From Pseudomonas sp. P5_109 (lineage in GTDB: Bacteria > Pseudomonadota > Gammaproteobacteria > Pseudomonadales > Pseudomonadaceae), in contig NZ_CP125380.1 in assembly GCF_034009455.1 (NCBI RefSeq), positions 4,911,501 through 4,975,500 on the forward strand: 64,000 bases of DNA, read 5' to 3'. A model generated the notes under the pieces. It was not told the origin of the DNA and made no database searches. It saw only the letters and a program-made list of their open reading frames with translations. Of the stretch, positions 1-8,790 are shown in pieces. The position numbers and the translations under genes were made by a program. The number at the start of each line of letters is the position of its first letter. Within the stretch, counting starts at the first letter, position 1.

Positions 1-85
1 TGAACTGGGCTTTGCCAGTGACAGTGCCTTCATCGCCTTCTTCAAGGACATGACCGGCATCACCCCCGGCGACTGGCTGAAATAG
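1..85 (+). CDS. AraC-family regulator, C-terminal end only
   Basis: The window opens inside a reading frame (from base 2) that ends at a TAG at 83-85. Its last 27 residues include ELGFASDSAFIAFFK and end TPGDWLK. This is the second helix-turn-helix and C-terminal signature of AraC/XylS regulators (the usual form is GFxxxSxFxRxFKxxxGxxPxxyR). The rest lies upstream of the window. It points at the efflux operon 100 bases downstream and could regulate it, but only its position suggests that. Confidence 0.75.
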   Translation, partial: ELGFASDSAFIAFFKDMTGITPGDWLK

Positions 86-137
86 GACCTGACGACCGGC
101 AGCAAAAACCATTTGCCACAAAATATTACATACGTCA

Positions 138-153
138 TATTACACCCGTAATA
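138..153. promoter_or_regulatory. Candidate operator, 16-base palindrome upstream of efflux operon
   Basis: TATTAC-ACCC-GTAATA is a perfect inverted repeat in the A/T-rich 99-base gap between the AraC-type gene and the efflux operon, about 30 bases before the ATG. It could bind a dimeric repressor or activator. No regulator family is identified from the site itself, and a chance palindrome in A/T-rich DNA is possible. Confidence 0.3.
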
Positions 154-184
154 ATTAAACAGCGCCCCTGACAGGTATCCCTCC

Positions 185-1306
185 ATGACCAGCATGTCCA
201 CCGTAGAACCCGACCTGGACGCCCCGGTGAAACCGGCAAAACGTCCCCTGCTCAAACGCCTGCTGCTGCCGACAATGGGCATCGCAGCGTTGGTATTGGC
301 CGGGATGTATGGCGCGCATTGGTGGACTGCCGGCCGCTTCATCGAAGAAACCGACGACGCCTACATCGGTGGCGATGTCACAGTGATCGGGTCGAAAGTG
401 GCGGGTTACATAGACGAAGTGCTAGTGACCGACAACCAGAAGGTCAAGGCCGGTGACGTGTTGATTCGTCTCGATTCGCGCGACTATCGGGCCAACCTGG
501 CCAAGGCCGAAGGCGCAGTGGCCGCTCAGGAAGCCTTGCTGGCCAACCTCGATGCGACCGAACAGCTGCAACAGGCCGTCATCGGCCAGGCTCGCGCCGG
601 CATCGACGCCGCCGGTGCCGAAACCACCCGTTCGCGGGATGACGATGCCCGCTACAAAAAACTGGTGATCACCAACGCCGTCTCGGTGGAAAGCGCCCAG
701 CGAGCCAACACCACGTTCAAGACGGCCCAGGCCCAAAGCAACCGCGCCCAGGCTGAACTGCTGGCCGCGCAACGCCAGCTGAATGTGATCGACACCCAGA
801 AACAACAGGCCCGCGCCGCCCTGATCCAGGCCAGGGCCGAGCGTGATCTGGCGCAGTTGAATGTCGGCTACACCGAATTGAAGGCACCGGTTGACGGGGT
901 GATCGGCAATCGCCGGGCCCGGGTCGGCGCCTATGCCCAGGCCGGCTCGCAATTGCTCTCGGTGGTGCCGGCCAGTGGTCTGTGGGTCGATGCCAACTTC
1001 AAGGAAGACCAACTGGCACGCATGGTGCCGGGGCAACGGGTGGTGATTCATGCGGACGTGCTGTCGGGTCAGGAATTCCACGGTCACCTCGACAGCCTGG
1101 CCCCTGCCAGCGGCTCGCAGTTCAGTGTGTTGCCGCCGGAAAACGCCACCGGCAACTTCACCAAGATCGTGCAGCGGGTGCCGGTGCGGATTCACCTCGA
1201 CCCGGCCGACAGCGTGCTCGGCCACCTGCGTCCCGGGTTGTCGGTGACCGCTGAAGTCGACACGCGCAAGGAGCCTGAAGCGCCAGCTGTTGCGAGCGCG
1301 CCATGA
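185..1306 (+). CDS. HlyD/EmrA-type membrane fusion protein of drug efflux pump
   Basis: This 373-residue protein is a periplasmic adaptor anchored by one N-terminal membrane segment (about residues 24-46). It then has the lipoyl half-motif TDDAYIGGDVTVIGSKVAGYI, a long alpha-helical hairpin rich in Ala and Gln (about 95-220), and the second lipoyl half with LNVGYTELKAPVDGVIGNRR. This order is typical of EmrA/FarA adaptors that pair with DHA2 transporters. Its stop overlaps the start of the next gene (ATGA), so the two are translationally coupled. The family bridges an inner-membrane MFS pump to an outer-membrane channel; no channel gene follows here. Substrate unknown. Confidence 0.92.
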   Translation: MTSMSTVEPDLDAPVKPAKRPLLKRLLLPTMGIAALVLAGMYGAHWWTAGRFIEETDDAYIGGDVTVIGSKVAGYIDEVLVTDNQKVKAGDVLIRLDSRDYRANLAKAEGAVAAQEALLANLDATEQLQQAVIGQARAGIDAAGAETTRSRDDDARYKKLVITNAVSVESAQRANTTFKTAQAQSNRAQAELLAAQRQLNVIDTQKQQARAALIQARAERDLAQLNVGYTELKAPVDGVIGNRRARVGAYAQAGSQLLSVVPASGLWVDANFKEDQLARMVPGQRVVIHADVLSGQEFHGHLDSLAPASGSQFSVLPPENATGNFTKIVQRVPVRIHLDPADSVLGHLRPGLSVTAEVDTRKEPEAPAVASAP

Positions 1307-2895
1307 GCCGCGCCCTCGCCGCTCCGGCGCAGCCGTTCAATGCCGCGAACATGGCCACGGCGACCAAGGTCTTCGCCTTTGCCAGCATGTGCATCGGCAT
1401 GTTCATTGCGCTGCTGGATATCCAGATCGTCTCGGCTTCGTTGCGTGACATCGGCGGCGGACTCTCCGCCGGTACCGACGAAACCGCGTGGGTGCAAACC
1501 AGTTACCTGATCGCCGAAATCATCGTGATCCCGCTGTCGGGCTGGCTGTCGCGGGTGTTCTCGACGCGATGGTTGTTTTGCGCATCGGCGGTGGGTTTCA
1601 CCCTGACCAGCCTGCTGTGCGGCGTGGCCTGGAACATCCAGAGCATGATCGCCTTCCGCGCCCTGCAAGGGTTTCTGGGCGGATCGATGATTCCGTTGGT
1701 GTTCACCACGGCCTTCATATTCTTCACCGGCAAGCAACGGGTGATCGCCGCCGCGACCATCGGCGCGGTGGCCTCGTTGGCCCCGACCCTGGGGCCGGTG
1801 ATCGGTGGCTGGATCACCGACATTTCGTCCTGGCACTGGCTGTTCTACATCAACCTGGTCCCCGGCATCTTTGTCGCCGTGGCCGTGCCGATGCTGGTGA
1901 AAATCGACCAGCCGGAACTGTCGCTGCTCAAAGGCGCGGACTACTTGAGCATGGTGTTTCTGGCGCTGTTCCTCGGCTGCCTGGAATACACCCTGGAAGA
2001 AGGCCCGCGCTGGAACTGGTTCAGCGACCGCACCATCCTGACCACTGCGTGGATCAGCGGCCTGGCCGGCCTGGCGTTCATCGGCCGAACCTTGCACGTG
2101 GCCAATCCGATTGTCGATTTGCGCGCCTTGAAGGACCGCAACTTTGCCCTCGGCTGTTTCTTCTCGTTCGTCACCGGCATCGGCCTGTTCGCCACCATTT
2201 ACCTGACGCCACTGTTCCTCGGCCGGGTGCGTGGCTACGGCGCGCTGGACATTGGCCTGGCGGTTTTCTCCACCGGGGTGTTCCAGATCATGGCGATTCC
2301 GCTGTATGCCTTTCTGGCCAACCGCGTCGACCTGCGCTGGATCATGATGACCGGCCTCGGGCTGTTCGCCTTGTCGATGTGGGATTTCAGCCCGATCACC
2401 CATGACTGGGGGGCCAGGGAATTGATGCTGCCGCAAGCCCTGCGCGGGATTGCCCAGCAACTGGCGGTGCCGCCGACCGTGACCTTGACCCTTGGTGGCC
2501 TGGCGCCCGCAAGGCTCAAACATGCGTCGGGGTTGTTCAATCTGATGCGTAACCTGGGCGGCGCCATCGGCATCGCCGCATGCGCGACGATTCTCAACGA
2601 CCGCACCAACCTGCATTTCACCCGGCTGGCAGAGAACCTCAACAGCACCAACGAGGCCCTCAACCAATGGCTGTCCCAGGTCGGCAACAACTTCGCCGCC
2701 CTCGGCCAGAGCGGTGACGCCGGGGTCACCGCCAGCCTGCATCAACTATGGTTGCTGACCTACCGCGAAGCCCAGACACAAACCTACGGCGACGCGTTTC
2801 TGATGATCGGGGTGTGCTTCGTCATCGCCACGGCGATGGTGCCCTTGATGCGCAAGGTACAACCACCGGCCGCACCGAGTGCGGATGCGCATTGA
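1303..2895 (+). CDS. MFS drug exporter, DHA2 (EmrB/QacA, 14-segment) family
   Basis: This 530-residue, very hydrophobic protein has the segment pattern of 14-helix drug:H+ antiporters. The antiporter motif C is visible as LAPTLGPVIGGWITD near residue 165. The N-terminal region (FIALLDIQIVSASLRDIGGGL) is typical of EmrB. The gene overlaps the adaptor gene by 4 bases, so pump and adaptor are made together. It probably exports hydrophobic drugs, phenolics or fatty acids with proton influx. It ends 9 bases before the stop of the convergent M60 protease gene, and I see no clear terminator between them. Confidence 0.92.
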   Translation: MSRALAAPAQPFNAANMATATKVFAFASMCIGMFIALLDIQIVSASLRDIGGGLSAGTDETAWVQTSYLIAEIIVIPLSGWLSRVFSTRWLFCASAVGFTLTSLLCGVAWNIQSMIAFRALQGFLGGSMIPLVFTTAFIFFTGKQRVIAAATIGAVASLAPTLGPVIGGWITDISSWHWLFYINLVPGIFVAVAVPMLVKIDQPELSLLKGADYLSMVFLALFLGCLEYTLEEGPRWNWFSDRTILTTAWISGLAGLAFIGRTLHVANPIVDLRALKDRNFALGCFFSFVTGIGLFATIYLTPLFLGRVRGYGALDIGLAVFSTGVFQIMAIPLYAFLANRVDLRWIMMTGLGLFALSMWDFSPITHDWGARELMLPQALRGIAQQLAVPPTVTLTLGGLAPARLKHASGLFNLMRNLGGAIGIAACATILNDRTNLHFTRLAENLNSTNEALNQWLSQVGNNFAALGQSGDAGVTASLHQLWLLTYREAQTQTYGDAFLMIGVCFVIATAMVPLMRKVQPPAAPSADAH

Positions 2896-2904
2896 GGATC
2901 CTTG

Positions 2905-5499
2905 TCAGGAATCGACCGTTTCCCTTGGCCAGTAACTTGCCAGATTCAAGGAATCTGGAGAAAACCTGATTTGAGCGTGCTGTACATGCCCCACCGGAGT
3001 CTCGGCCTGGCTATAATTATCTTTAATTCGGCAACGTGTGGGTTCTCTATGCATAACACTCACCACCATATTGGAGAAAAGTGGGAAATGAACACTTTCT
3101 GCTGTCACCGGAGCATTACCTCGAAGTTCTCGAACATAAACAGGCTCACCTGTCGCCGACGTCAGCACAACTGATAAATATACCGAGGAAAAGTACTCAT
3201 GAGCAGCGGAGTTAGCAAAAAACGTTATTTCTACCAAACGCGCATATAAATTTATGCGTATCCGCCCTATATCACGGCCGCCATTCCCCCGTAAGAACCA
3301 AGTAAAATCCAAACCAGAAACAACCACATCAATTTTAGGCCTGACAAACTCTACCGTGCGATGCTTCTCGAAAAGAAAAACGCGATCAGCCCCACCAAAA
3401 GTATTAATTGCGCGCCGCATATCTTGCTTCAATGGAAAGTCATCATTCAGCCTCAGGTGCGGATTCTTTTCAAACTCCTTTGCACATTTATCAATTTCAG
3501 CCATCAAATTAAGACCTACCTGAGTGCCGAGACTTAAATTCACCAGCCCTCGTTCAGTCACTTTCAGCCTATTCACTTGTGCATTCGAATCAATCACTGC
3601 CGATACCGTCGCATTAGACACCTCTATACGCGATGGCTCCTTATGCATTATCTCAATAGTAAATTCTTTAGAGATTAAAACCGTCCCAGAGAACAATTCG
3701 GTCTTATCACCCATCATCTCTCGACGAAAAACAATACTACCCTGGGCATTCATCACCACTACTTCCGCATATACCTGCCCCGAATAATAACTGTGTGGAC
3801 TTTGACTCACAATATCGACCAACAGGCGCCCCTGTGAAACCTCCACAGCAAGCTTGCAAAAAACGCCATCCAATCCGCTTAGATTGATAGTTTGATCCGC
3901 CAGACCGCTCGCAGACTTTCTGACATACAAGCAATCTACTTCATTAACTCCGTCTTTAACCACCACATAGACACTGAGATTCTGATACTCCCCATCCCCC
4001 ACAGAGGGCATTTGTAATGCATACGTCCCCAGGGGTAATTTATCTACTACAATCACTGCGCTTTGGATCTTTACAACTCTAGCCGCCCCAGTCCCGTCCC
4101 GTAACAAAAGAAATTTTCCTCGCAACCCAGCCAATAACGCCTCATCAAACTTAATCGTGACACTGCTGGTTAAACCGCTAATTTTCAAATCAGCGCTACT
4201 GACAAGTGCCAAGGGACTTCTCAACCCAAGTTGAGCTTGGATTTGTTTCAAACTACTTTGCTGAACGAGTGCAAAAAGAGGGTATACCGGAACGGCATTG
4301 CTAAAAGAATTTTTCATTGCCTGCGTTGACGTCAATGACGCACCCGCAAATAACATGAATGCAGAAACATCTATATTAGCTACATCGATGGTGACATGAC
4401 TCAGAAAATCCATCGTCGGATAGTTTTCAGCATAAAACTCCGACTCATTGCTGATGCGACGATAGCGCTGGTGAAATTCGATAATGCTCTGATCACTGGC
4501 ACGTTGAAACATTAGCACCAGGAAAAATAATGTGAGCTGCACATCCTGGCCAACCGTCCCACTGTCGAATGCTGCCATAGCTCTTGTATAAAGCTGCTCC
4601 TCACCACCGCTGTATAACCATCCTTTCAGAAAAACCTCATCGCCCAACACCTTACTCTGGTAACTTGCAGCAAACACATTATTCCAGACCTCTCCAAGAT
4701 TGATAGTACTGTGACTCATGAATGAGCCCTCATACCCATGGCCTATTTCATGAATACTTCCCCAATTGGTCCCCTTAGTGTCCAGCCAAAAGGCCGCAAC
4801 GGAATCATTCGACTCGGCTATCCACCCTCCGCCATAGTAGGCAACACCACCTCCTGATTTGTCAGCCTTCATGAAGTAACGATTAGGAATATTTTTATCG
4901 GTGGGCACAGTCGGGGAAAATGAAAGACCGGCAAGATAATTGAAGTGCTCAAAAACACCATCATAGTACGCAGCCAGGCTTTGCAAGCCAGATGTTTCAT
5001 GCAGCCTGCGCAGGACTTCTTTATCCTTAGCGGGAATTAAAATCATTGCATAATCAGAAATATACAATGCATAGGGCGCTACCAAGCGGTCCCACTCATT
5101 AAAAAAGTTCTCTGCATTCAAACCTGCCTGCCAGGTTGGTAAACTTGCCCCGCCGCTTACAAACTCCACCTCAATATTAACCTGCTGGCCAGCGGTATCG
5201 GTATAAGGAGTCGTCAAAAATATGGCAGAGGCATGCGCGGCGACAACTACGTTCCACTGAGTGGTCACGACGTGATGGCTCTCTTTTGCGCTGTCATCAT
5301 TCAGCAAATTCAGAGTAATCCCCATGCTCGCATCTGGGAAGGATTGCCGAAAACGTATTGCCTTGCCTGCCGGGACAATTAAAGAAGTTGATTTTCTGTC
5401 ATGAAAAATTCCTTTGCTGAGTCCCGCGTTATGCAACCAATCAGGTCGCTCAAGACTGTAAATTTGCTGCGTGTATCTCTTAGTCTCTTCGTTAGCCAT
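2905..5499 (-). CDS. Peptidase M60-family (enhancin-like) zinc metalloprotease
   Basis: About 864 residues. The zinc motif HEIGH (residues 250-254) is followed 16 residues later by Glu270 in NLGEVW, fitting the M60/enhancin pattern HExxH-x(8-28)-E. The preceding part (about 60-250) fits the M60-like fold. The C-terminal third holds two copies of a roughly 90-residue module, each ending in H(K/R)EP(S/T)R (IEIMHKEPSRIEV and VSVMHREPTRCRI), as in the carbohydrate/mucin-binding modules of this family. No signal peptide is evident. An upstream in-frame ATG at 5514 exists, but the ATG at 5499 follows a strong GGGAGAAG ribosome site that overlaps it. Codon use is far richer in A/T than its neighbours, suggesting transfer. 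Family members cleave glycoproteins such as mucins or insect peritrophic matrix; the host target is unknown. Confidence 0.82.
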   Translation of the reverse strand: MANEETKRYTQQIYSLERPDWLHNAGLSKGIFHDRKSTSLIVPAGKAIRFRQSFPDASMGITLNLLNDDSAKESHHVVTTQWNVVVAAHASAIFLTTPYTDTAGQQVNIEVEFVSGGASLPTWQAGLNAENFFNEWDRLVAPYALYISDYAMILIPAKDKEVLRRLHETSGLQSLAAYYDGVFEHFNYLAGLSFSPTVPTDKNIPNRYFMKADKSGGGVAYYGGGWIAESNDSVAAFWLDTKGTNWGSIHEIGHGYEGSFMSHSTINLGEVWNNVFAASYQSKVLGDEVFLKGWLYSGGEEQLYTRAMAAFDSGTVGQDVQLTLFFLVLMFQRASDQSIIEFHQRYRRISNESEFYAENYPTMDFLSHVTIDVANIDVSAFMLFAGASLTSTQAMKNSFSNAVPVYPLFALVQQSSLKQIQAQLGLRSPLALVSSADLKISGLTSSVTIKFDEALLAGLRGKFLLLRDGTGAARVVKIQSAVIVVDKLPLGTYALQMPSVGDGEYQNLSVYVVVKDGVNEVDCLYVRKSASGLADQTINLSGLDGVFCKLAVEVSQGRLLVDIVSQSPHSYYSGQVYAEVVVMNAQGSIVFRREMMGDKTELFSGTVLISKEFTIEIMHKEPSRIEVSNATVSAVIDSNAQVNRLKVTERGLVNLSLGTQVGLNLMAEIDKCAKEFEKNPHLRLNDDFPLKQDMRRAINTFGGADRVFLFEKHRTVEFVRPKIDVVVSGLDFTWFLRGNGGRDIGRIRINLYARLVEITFFANSAAHEYFSSVYLSVVLTSATGEPVYVRELRGNAPVTAESVHFPLFSNMVVSVMHREPTRCRIKDNYSQAETPVGHVQHAQIRFSPDSLNLASYWPRETVDS

Positions 5500-5565
5500 T
5501 TCAACTTCTCCCATAGAAAAGCGCTGGATTTCGAAAAGACCTTAGGATCAAGACAATATTTATAT

Positions 5566-5596
5566 AACTGTCATAAATTACAGTTCGTTAGACTGT
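5566..5596 (-). promoter_or_regulatory. Candidate operator with three ACTGT half-sites upstream of the M60 gene
   Basis: The sequence reads AACTGT-N8-ACAGTT (5566-5585), a perfect inverted repeat. Its second arm also pairs with a third half-site ACTGT at 5592-5596. The cluster lies about 70-95 bases upstream of the M60 start in very A/T-rich DNA that could hold the promoter (TATATAAAT-like on the minus strand). Spaced half-sites suggest cooperative binding by a dimeric regulator. Seen by eye only. Confidence 0.35.
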
Positions 5597-5660
5597 AAAT
5601 CCATAACCCCGCCATTACGCAGAGAAAAATTGACTGAGAAGAGCTAATCCGCAAACAGAA

Positions 5661-5681
5661 ACGCCTCCAAAGTGGAGGCGT
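5661..5681 (-). terminator. Hairpin terminator of the AhpD-like gene
   Basis: ACGCCTCC-AAAGT-GGAGGCGT forms a perfect 8-base-pair G/C-rich stem with a 5-base loop, about 80 bases after the AhpD-like stop. On the minus strand it is followed by a T-rich tail (TTCTGTTTG), so it fits an intrinsic terminator for the gene at 5760-6200. Confidence 0.55.
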
Positions 5682-5759
5682 CCGCTATAAATAAGCAAGT
5701 TGGGTGACTCAAAAACCAACGGTCCGTAGCATACCCATCCCCGCCCGATGACAAAAATG

Positions 5760-6200
5760 TCAGGCCTGAGGCATTTTGCGGAAGCCGATGGCCAGGCGAT
5801 TCCAGGCGTTAATGGTGGTGATGGCAACCGTCAGGTCGACCATTTCCTTGGCATCGAACTGCGCGGTGGCCAGTTCATAGTCTTCGTCCGGGGCATGGGT
5901 CTGACTGATCAGGGTCAGGGATTCGGTCCAGGCCAGTGCGGCGCGTTCACGTTCGGTAAAGAACGGCGTTTCGCGCCAGGCCGACAACGTGGCCAGACGC
6001 CGCTCGGATTCACCGCCCTTGCGCGCGTCGGCACTGTGCATGTCCAGGCAGAAGGCGCAGCCGTTGATTTGCGAGGTGCGCAGCTTGACCAGTTCGATCA
6101 GGTTTTTTTCCAGTGGCAGTTTCGAAACGGCTGTTTCAAGGGCGATCATCGCCTTGAGGGCATCTGGGGAAGCGGTGTAGAAATCGATACGGGTTTTCAT
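5760..6200 (-). CDS. AhpD/carboxymuconolactone decarboxylase-family protein
   Basis: This 146-residue protein carries the alkylhydroperoxidase signature CAFCLDMH: Cys48, Cys51 and His55 form the redox/peroxidatic site of AhpD-like proteins. Many single-gene members act in peroxide defence, with unidentified electron donors. The start at 6200 is chosen because GGAG lies 6 bases upstream; a farther in-frame ATG at 6230 has no such site. It is probably cytoplasmic and monocistronic. Confidence 0.85.
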   Translation of the reverse strand: MKTRIDFYTASPDALKAMIALETAVSKLPLEKNLIELVKLRTSQINGCAFCLDMHSADARKGGESERRLATLSAWRETPFFTERERAALAWTESLTLISQTHAPDEDYELATAQFDAKEMVDLTVAITTINAWNRLAIGFRKMPQA

Positions 6201-6366
6201 GGCGTGCTCCAGGGCAAGTGGGTGTGGCACTACGTTAGTCCCACGACCGGTCTACACAAATAGCCAATCTTGCAGAAGTCGAGGAGGCCATTGGCTGTGC
6301 TTTCCTGGTTATCGGTGGAGGCGCGGGTGTGGGGTTCACCATTCATTTCTGGTGAACTCACTGCCG

Positions 6367-6433
6367 CCTTCGCGAGCAAGCCCGCTCCCACATTTGAGCG
6401 CATTCCCCCTGTGGAAGCGAGGTTGCTCCGCGC
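6367..6433. repeat. REP pair (second unit degenerate)
   Basis: A unit of the form CGCGAGCAAGCCCGCTCCCAC is followed by a degenerate inverted partner (GTGGAAGCGAGGTTGCTCC). It lies between the AhpD-like gene and the channel gene. Such pairs form hairpins and recur across this window. Confidence 0.75.
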
Positions 6434-6442
6434 AGTGGCCAT

Positions 6443-7885
6443 TCACACCCGATTGCGCAACCACTGCAAAAAGCCCTTTTTCGCCTCCGGCACTGGCAGG
6501 TCCTGTGTCAGGGTTTTCGCTTTGTGCAGCCGGTAATCGAGCAAGGTTTTCATCGCTTCATTGATGTCGTGACGGGCATCCAGGCACGGTTTCAGGTACG
6601 CCTTTTCAATCCGGTACAAAGAGCAAAAGGTCTTCGCGGCAAATTTTGCGGGCACCGAACTGTCAGTAAGAATGCCGGCCTCACCGATCACTTCACCCGG
6701 CCCCATGCGCCCGGATTCGAAAGGCACGCCGTGGCGGGTCAGCGTCACCGTGACCACTCCGGACTCGATGATGAACAGGTGATCACTGACCTCTCCCGCC
6801 TCCAGGATCGTTTCCCCGGCGCGGAACGATTGCAGGGTCATGTTCTGGCTGAAGGTGTCTTTCTCTTCCTGGCGCAAGGTGGAGAAAATCGGCGAACTGT
6901 CGAGCAGCGCCCGAGGCCGCGACAGATTGCCCGGCGGATTGGGCTCCACACTCGACAGCAGGTTGACGCCGGACGCCTGCAAGTGCCGGTAGGCCAGGTC
7001 GTACAGCTGATTGCGCACCGAGCGTTTCTCATCCATCGACGCGACAAAGCCGCTGATTTCGTAGACCGCTCCGGTGTTGCTGGCCGTTTTCAGGCCGACG
7101 CTGGGCGACGGTGTATCCAGCAGCGCACGGCAACCTTGCATGGCCCGCTCCAACGCATCGATTACCGTGTTCGGCCTCGCGTGGGGGCTCACTTCCAGGG
7201 ATACGGAAATCCCGAACATGTCGTTCGGCCGGCTGAAATTGATGATCTTGGCCTTGGCCGCCAGCGAGTTGGGGATCACCGCCATGCAGCCCTGGGAGGT
7301 CTGCAGGCGCGTGGCGCGCCAGTCGATGTCGGTGACCTTGCCCTCCATGCCGTCGATGGAGATGTAGTCATCGAGTTGATAGGGTTTGGTGGTGTTGAGG
7401 ACGATCCCGGAGAACACGTCACTGAGGGTACTTTGCAAGGCCAGACCGACAATGATCGCCAACGCACCGGACGTCGCCAGCACGCCTTTGACCGGTAGAT
7501 CGAGTACATACGCCAGGGCGGCAATCACCGCGATCAGGAAAATCACCGCACCGAGCAAATCCTGGAGCAAGCGTCCGGTATGCCCGACCCGTTGCATCAT
7601 CACCGCGCCGATCAGCACGGTCAGGGTCCGCGCGCCGAACAACCACCAGCCAATCTGCAAGCCGGTGGCGGCCAGATGCAACGGCACGTTGTCGGCCCAG
7701 GGCGGCGGTTCCATCGGGTTCAGGCCTTCGTTGAACAGCAGGAGGCTGAACAACGAAAAAATCACCACCCGCACCATCAGCCGCCAGGCGCTGCCAACGG
7801 CGCTGAGCAAGTACCACAAACCAAGATCGATCAGGATCAGCGCCATTGCGCAGATCAACGGGTGTTCAGTGAGCAATGACAGCAT
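6443..7885 (-). CDS. MscS-family mechanosensitive channel with cyclic-nucleotide-binding domain
   Basis: This 480-residue inner-membrane protein has four to five N-terminal hydrophobic segments. They are followed by the MscS core (LALQSTLSDVFSGIVL, the pore-lining helix, then the beta domain with VIPNS) and a C-terminal Crp-like domain (about 335-450; IFSTLRQEEKDTF, GETILEAGE, LFIIESG). This is the arrangement of bacterial cyclic-nucleotide-gated MscS-like channels. It may open in response to a nucleotide ligand rather than, or as well as, tension. The start at 7885 has GGAG 7 bases upstream; upstream in-frame codons lack this. Confidence 0.87.
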   Translation of the reverse strand: MLSLLTEHPLICAMALILIDLGLWYLLSAVGSAWRLMVRVVIFSLFSLLLFNEGLNPMEPPPWADNVPLHLAATGLQIGWWLFGARTLTVLIGAVMMQRVGHTGRLLQDLLGAVIFLIAVIAALAYVLDLPVKGVLATSGALAIIVGLALQSTLSDVFSGIVLNTTKPYQLDDYISIDGMEGKVTDIDWRATRLQTSQGCMAVIPNSLAAKAKIINFSRPNDMFGISVSLEVSPHARPNTVIDALERAMQGCRALLDTPSPSVGLKTASNTGAVYEISGFVASMDEKRSVRNQLYDLAYRHLQASGVNLLSSVEPNPPGNLSRPRALLDSSPIFSTLRQEEKDTFSQNMTLQSFRAGETILEAGEVSDHLFIIESGVVTVTLTRHGVPFESGRMGPGEVIGEAGILTDSSVPAKFAAKTFCSLYRIEKAYLKPCLDARHDINEAMKTLLDYRLHKAKTLTQDLPVPEAKKGFLQWLRNRV

Positions 7886-7994
7886 CAAGCAACTCCAGCC
7901 AGGGCCAAGAACGCGAAGATCGCATGGATTGGCCATAGTGTAGGAGCAATTGATTTGGCGGGATGAACCCCCTCCCAAAAACACCACAAAACCA

Positions 7995-8090
7995 ATGTGG
8001 GAGCGGGCTTGCTCGCGAATGCAGAGTGTCAGGCAACGTATATGTTGTTTGACACACCGCCTTCGCGAGCAAGCCCGCTCCCACAGGGGG
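7995..8090. repeat. REP pair, inverted
   Basis: GTGGGAGCGGGCTTGCTCGCGAA at the left end is matched by its reverse complement at the right end, with about 45 bases between. It fills the 222-base gap between the channel gene and the YcaC-like gene. Confidence 0.9.
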
Positions 8091-8107
8091 GATGCGTGAT
8101 GCCGAAG

Positions 8108-8734
8108 TTATTTGCTGTTGGTCAGCGTGCTGTAGCTGGTCATCAGGTTGCGGTAATCCGGAATATGGTTGGAGAACAGCGTGCCCAACCCTTCGATATC
8201 GTTGCGCCAGTCGCGGTGCAGCTCACAGGCCAGGCCGAACCAGGTCATCAATTGCGCACCCTGGGCGGTCATGCGGCTCCACGCCGATTCGCGGGTCAAC
8301 TCATTGAAGGTGCCGGACGCATCGGTGACCACGAACACATCAAAACCTTCGGCCAGCGCCGAGAGGGCCGGGAACGCCACGCACACCTCAGTCACCACAC
8401 CGGCGATGATCAGTTGTTTCTTGCCGGTGGCCTTGATCGCCTTGACGAAATCTTCGTTGTCCCAGGCGTTGATCTGGCCCGGGCGGGCGATGTACGGCGC
8501 GTCCGGGAACTGTGCCTTGAGCTCGGGCACCAGCGGGCCGTTGGGACCGGTTTCGAAACTGGTGGTGAGGATGGTCGGCAGCTTGAAGTACTTGGCCAGG
8601 TCAGCCAGGGCCAGCACGTTGTTCTTGAATCGATCCGGATCGATGTCGCGTACCAGTGACAGCAGGCCGGTCTGATGATCCACCAACAGAACGGCGGCGT
8701 TGTCCTTGTCCAGACGCTTGTAGGAAGTAGTCAT
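8108..8734 (-). CDS. YcaC-like isochorismatase-family hydrolase
   Basis: This 208-residue protein of the cysteine-hydrolase fold has Asp19 in LLVDHQTG and the nucleophile Cys118 in GVVTEVCVAFP. Arg84 (IARPGQINAWDN) sits where many relatives have Lys. Length and these positions match E. coli YcaC, a hydrolase of unknown substrate. A paralogue lies directly upstream on the same strand (gap of 56 bases), so the two probably form one transcript with the pirin gene. Confidence 0.85.
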   Translation of the reverse strand: MTTSYKRLDKDNAAVLLVDHQTGLLSLVRDIDPDRFKNNVLALADLAKYFKLPTILTTSFETGPNGPLVPELKAQFPDAPYIARPGQINAWDNEDFVKAIKATGKKQLIIAGVVTEVCVAFPALSALAEGFDVFVVTDASGTFNELTRESAWSRMTAQGAQLMTWFGLACELHRDWRNDIEGLGTLFSNHIPDYRNLMTSYSTLTNSK

Positions 8735-8790
8735 TGCAGTAGTCCTCGCAGGTTATCGATGCCGAGAGAAAATCGGCGTGGGGTCACCGG

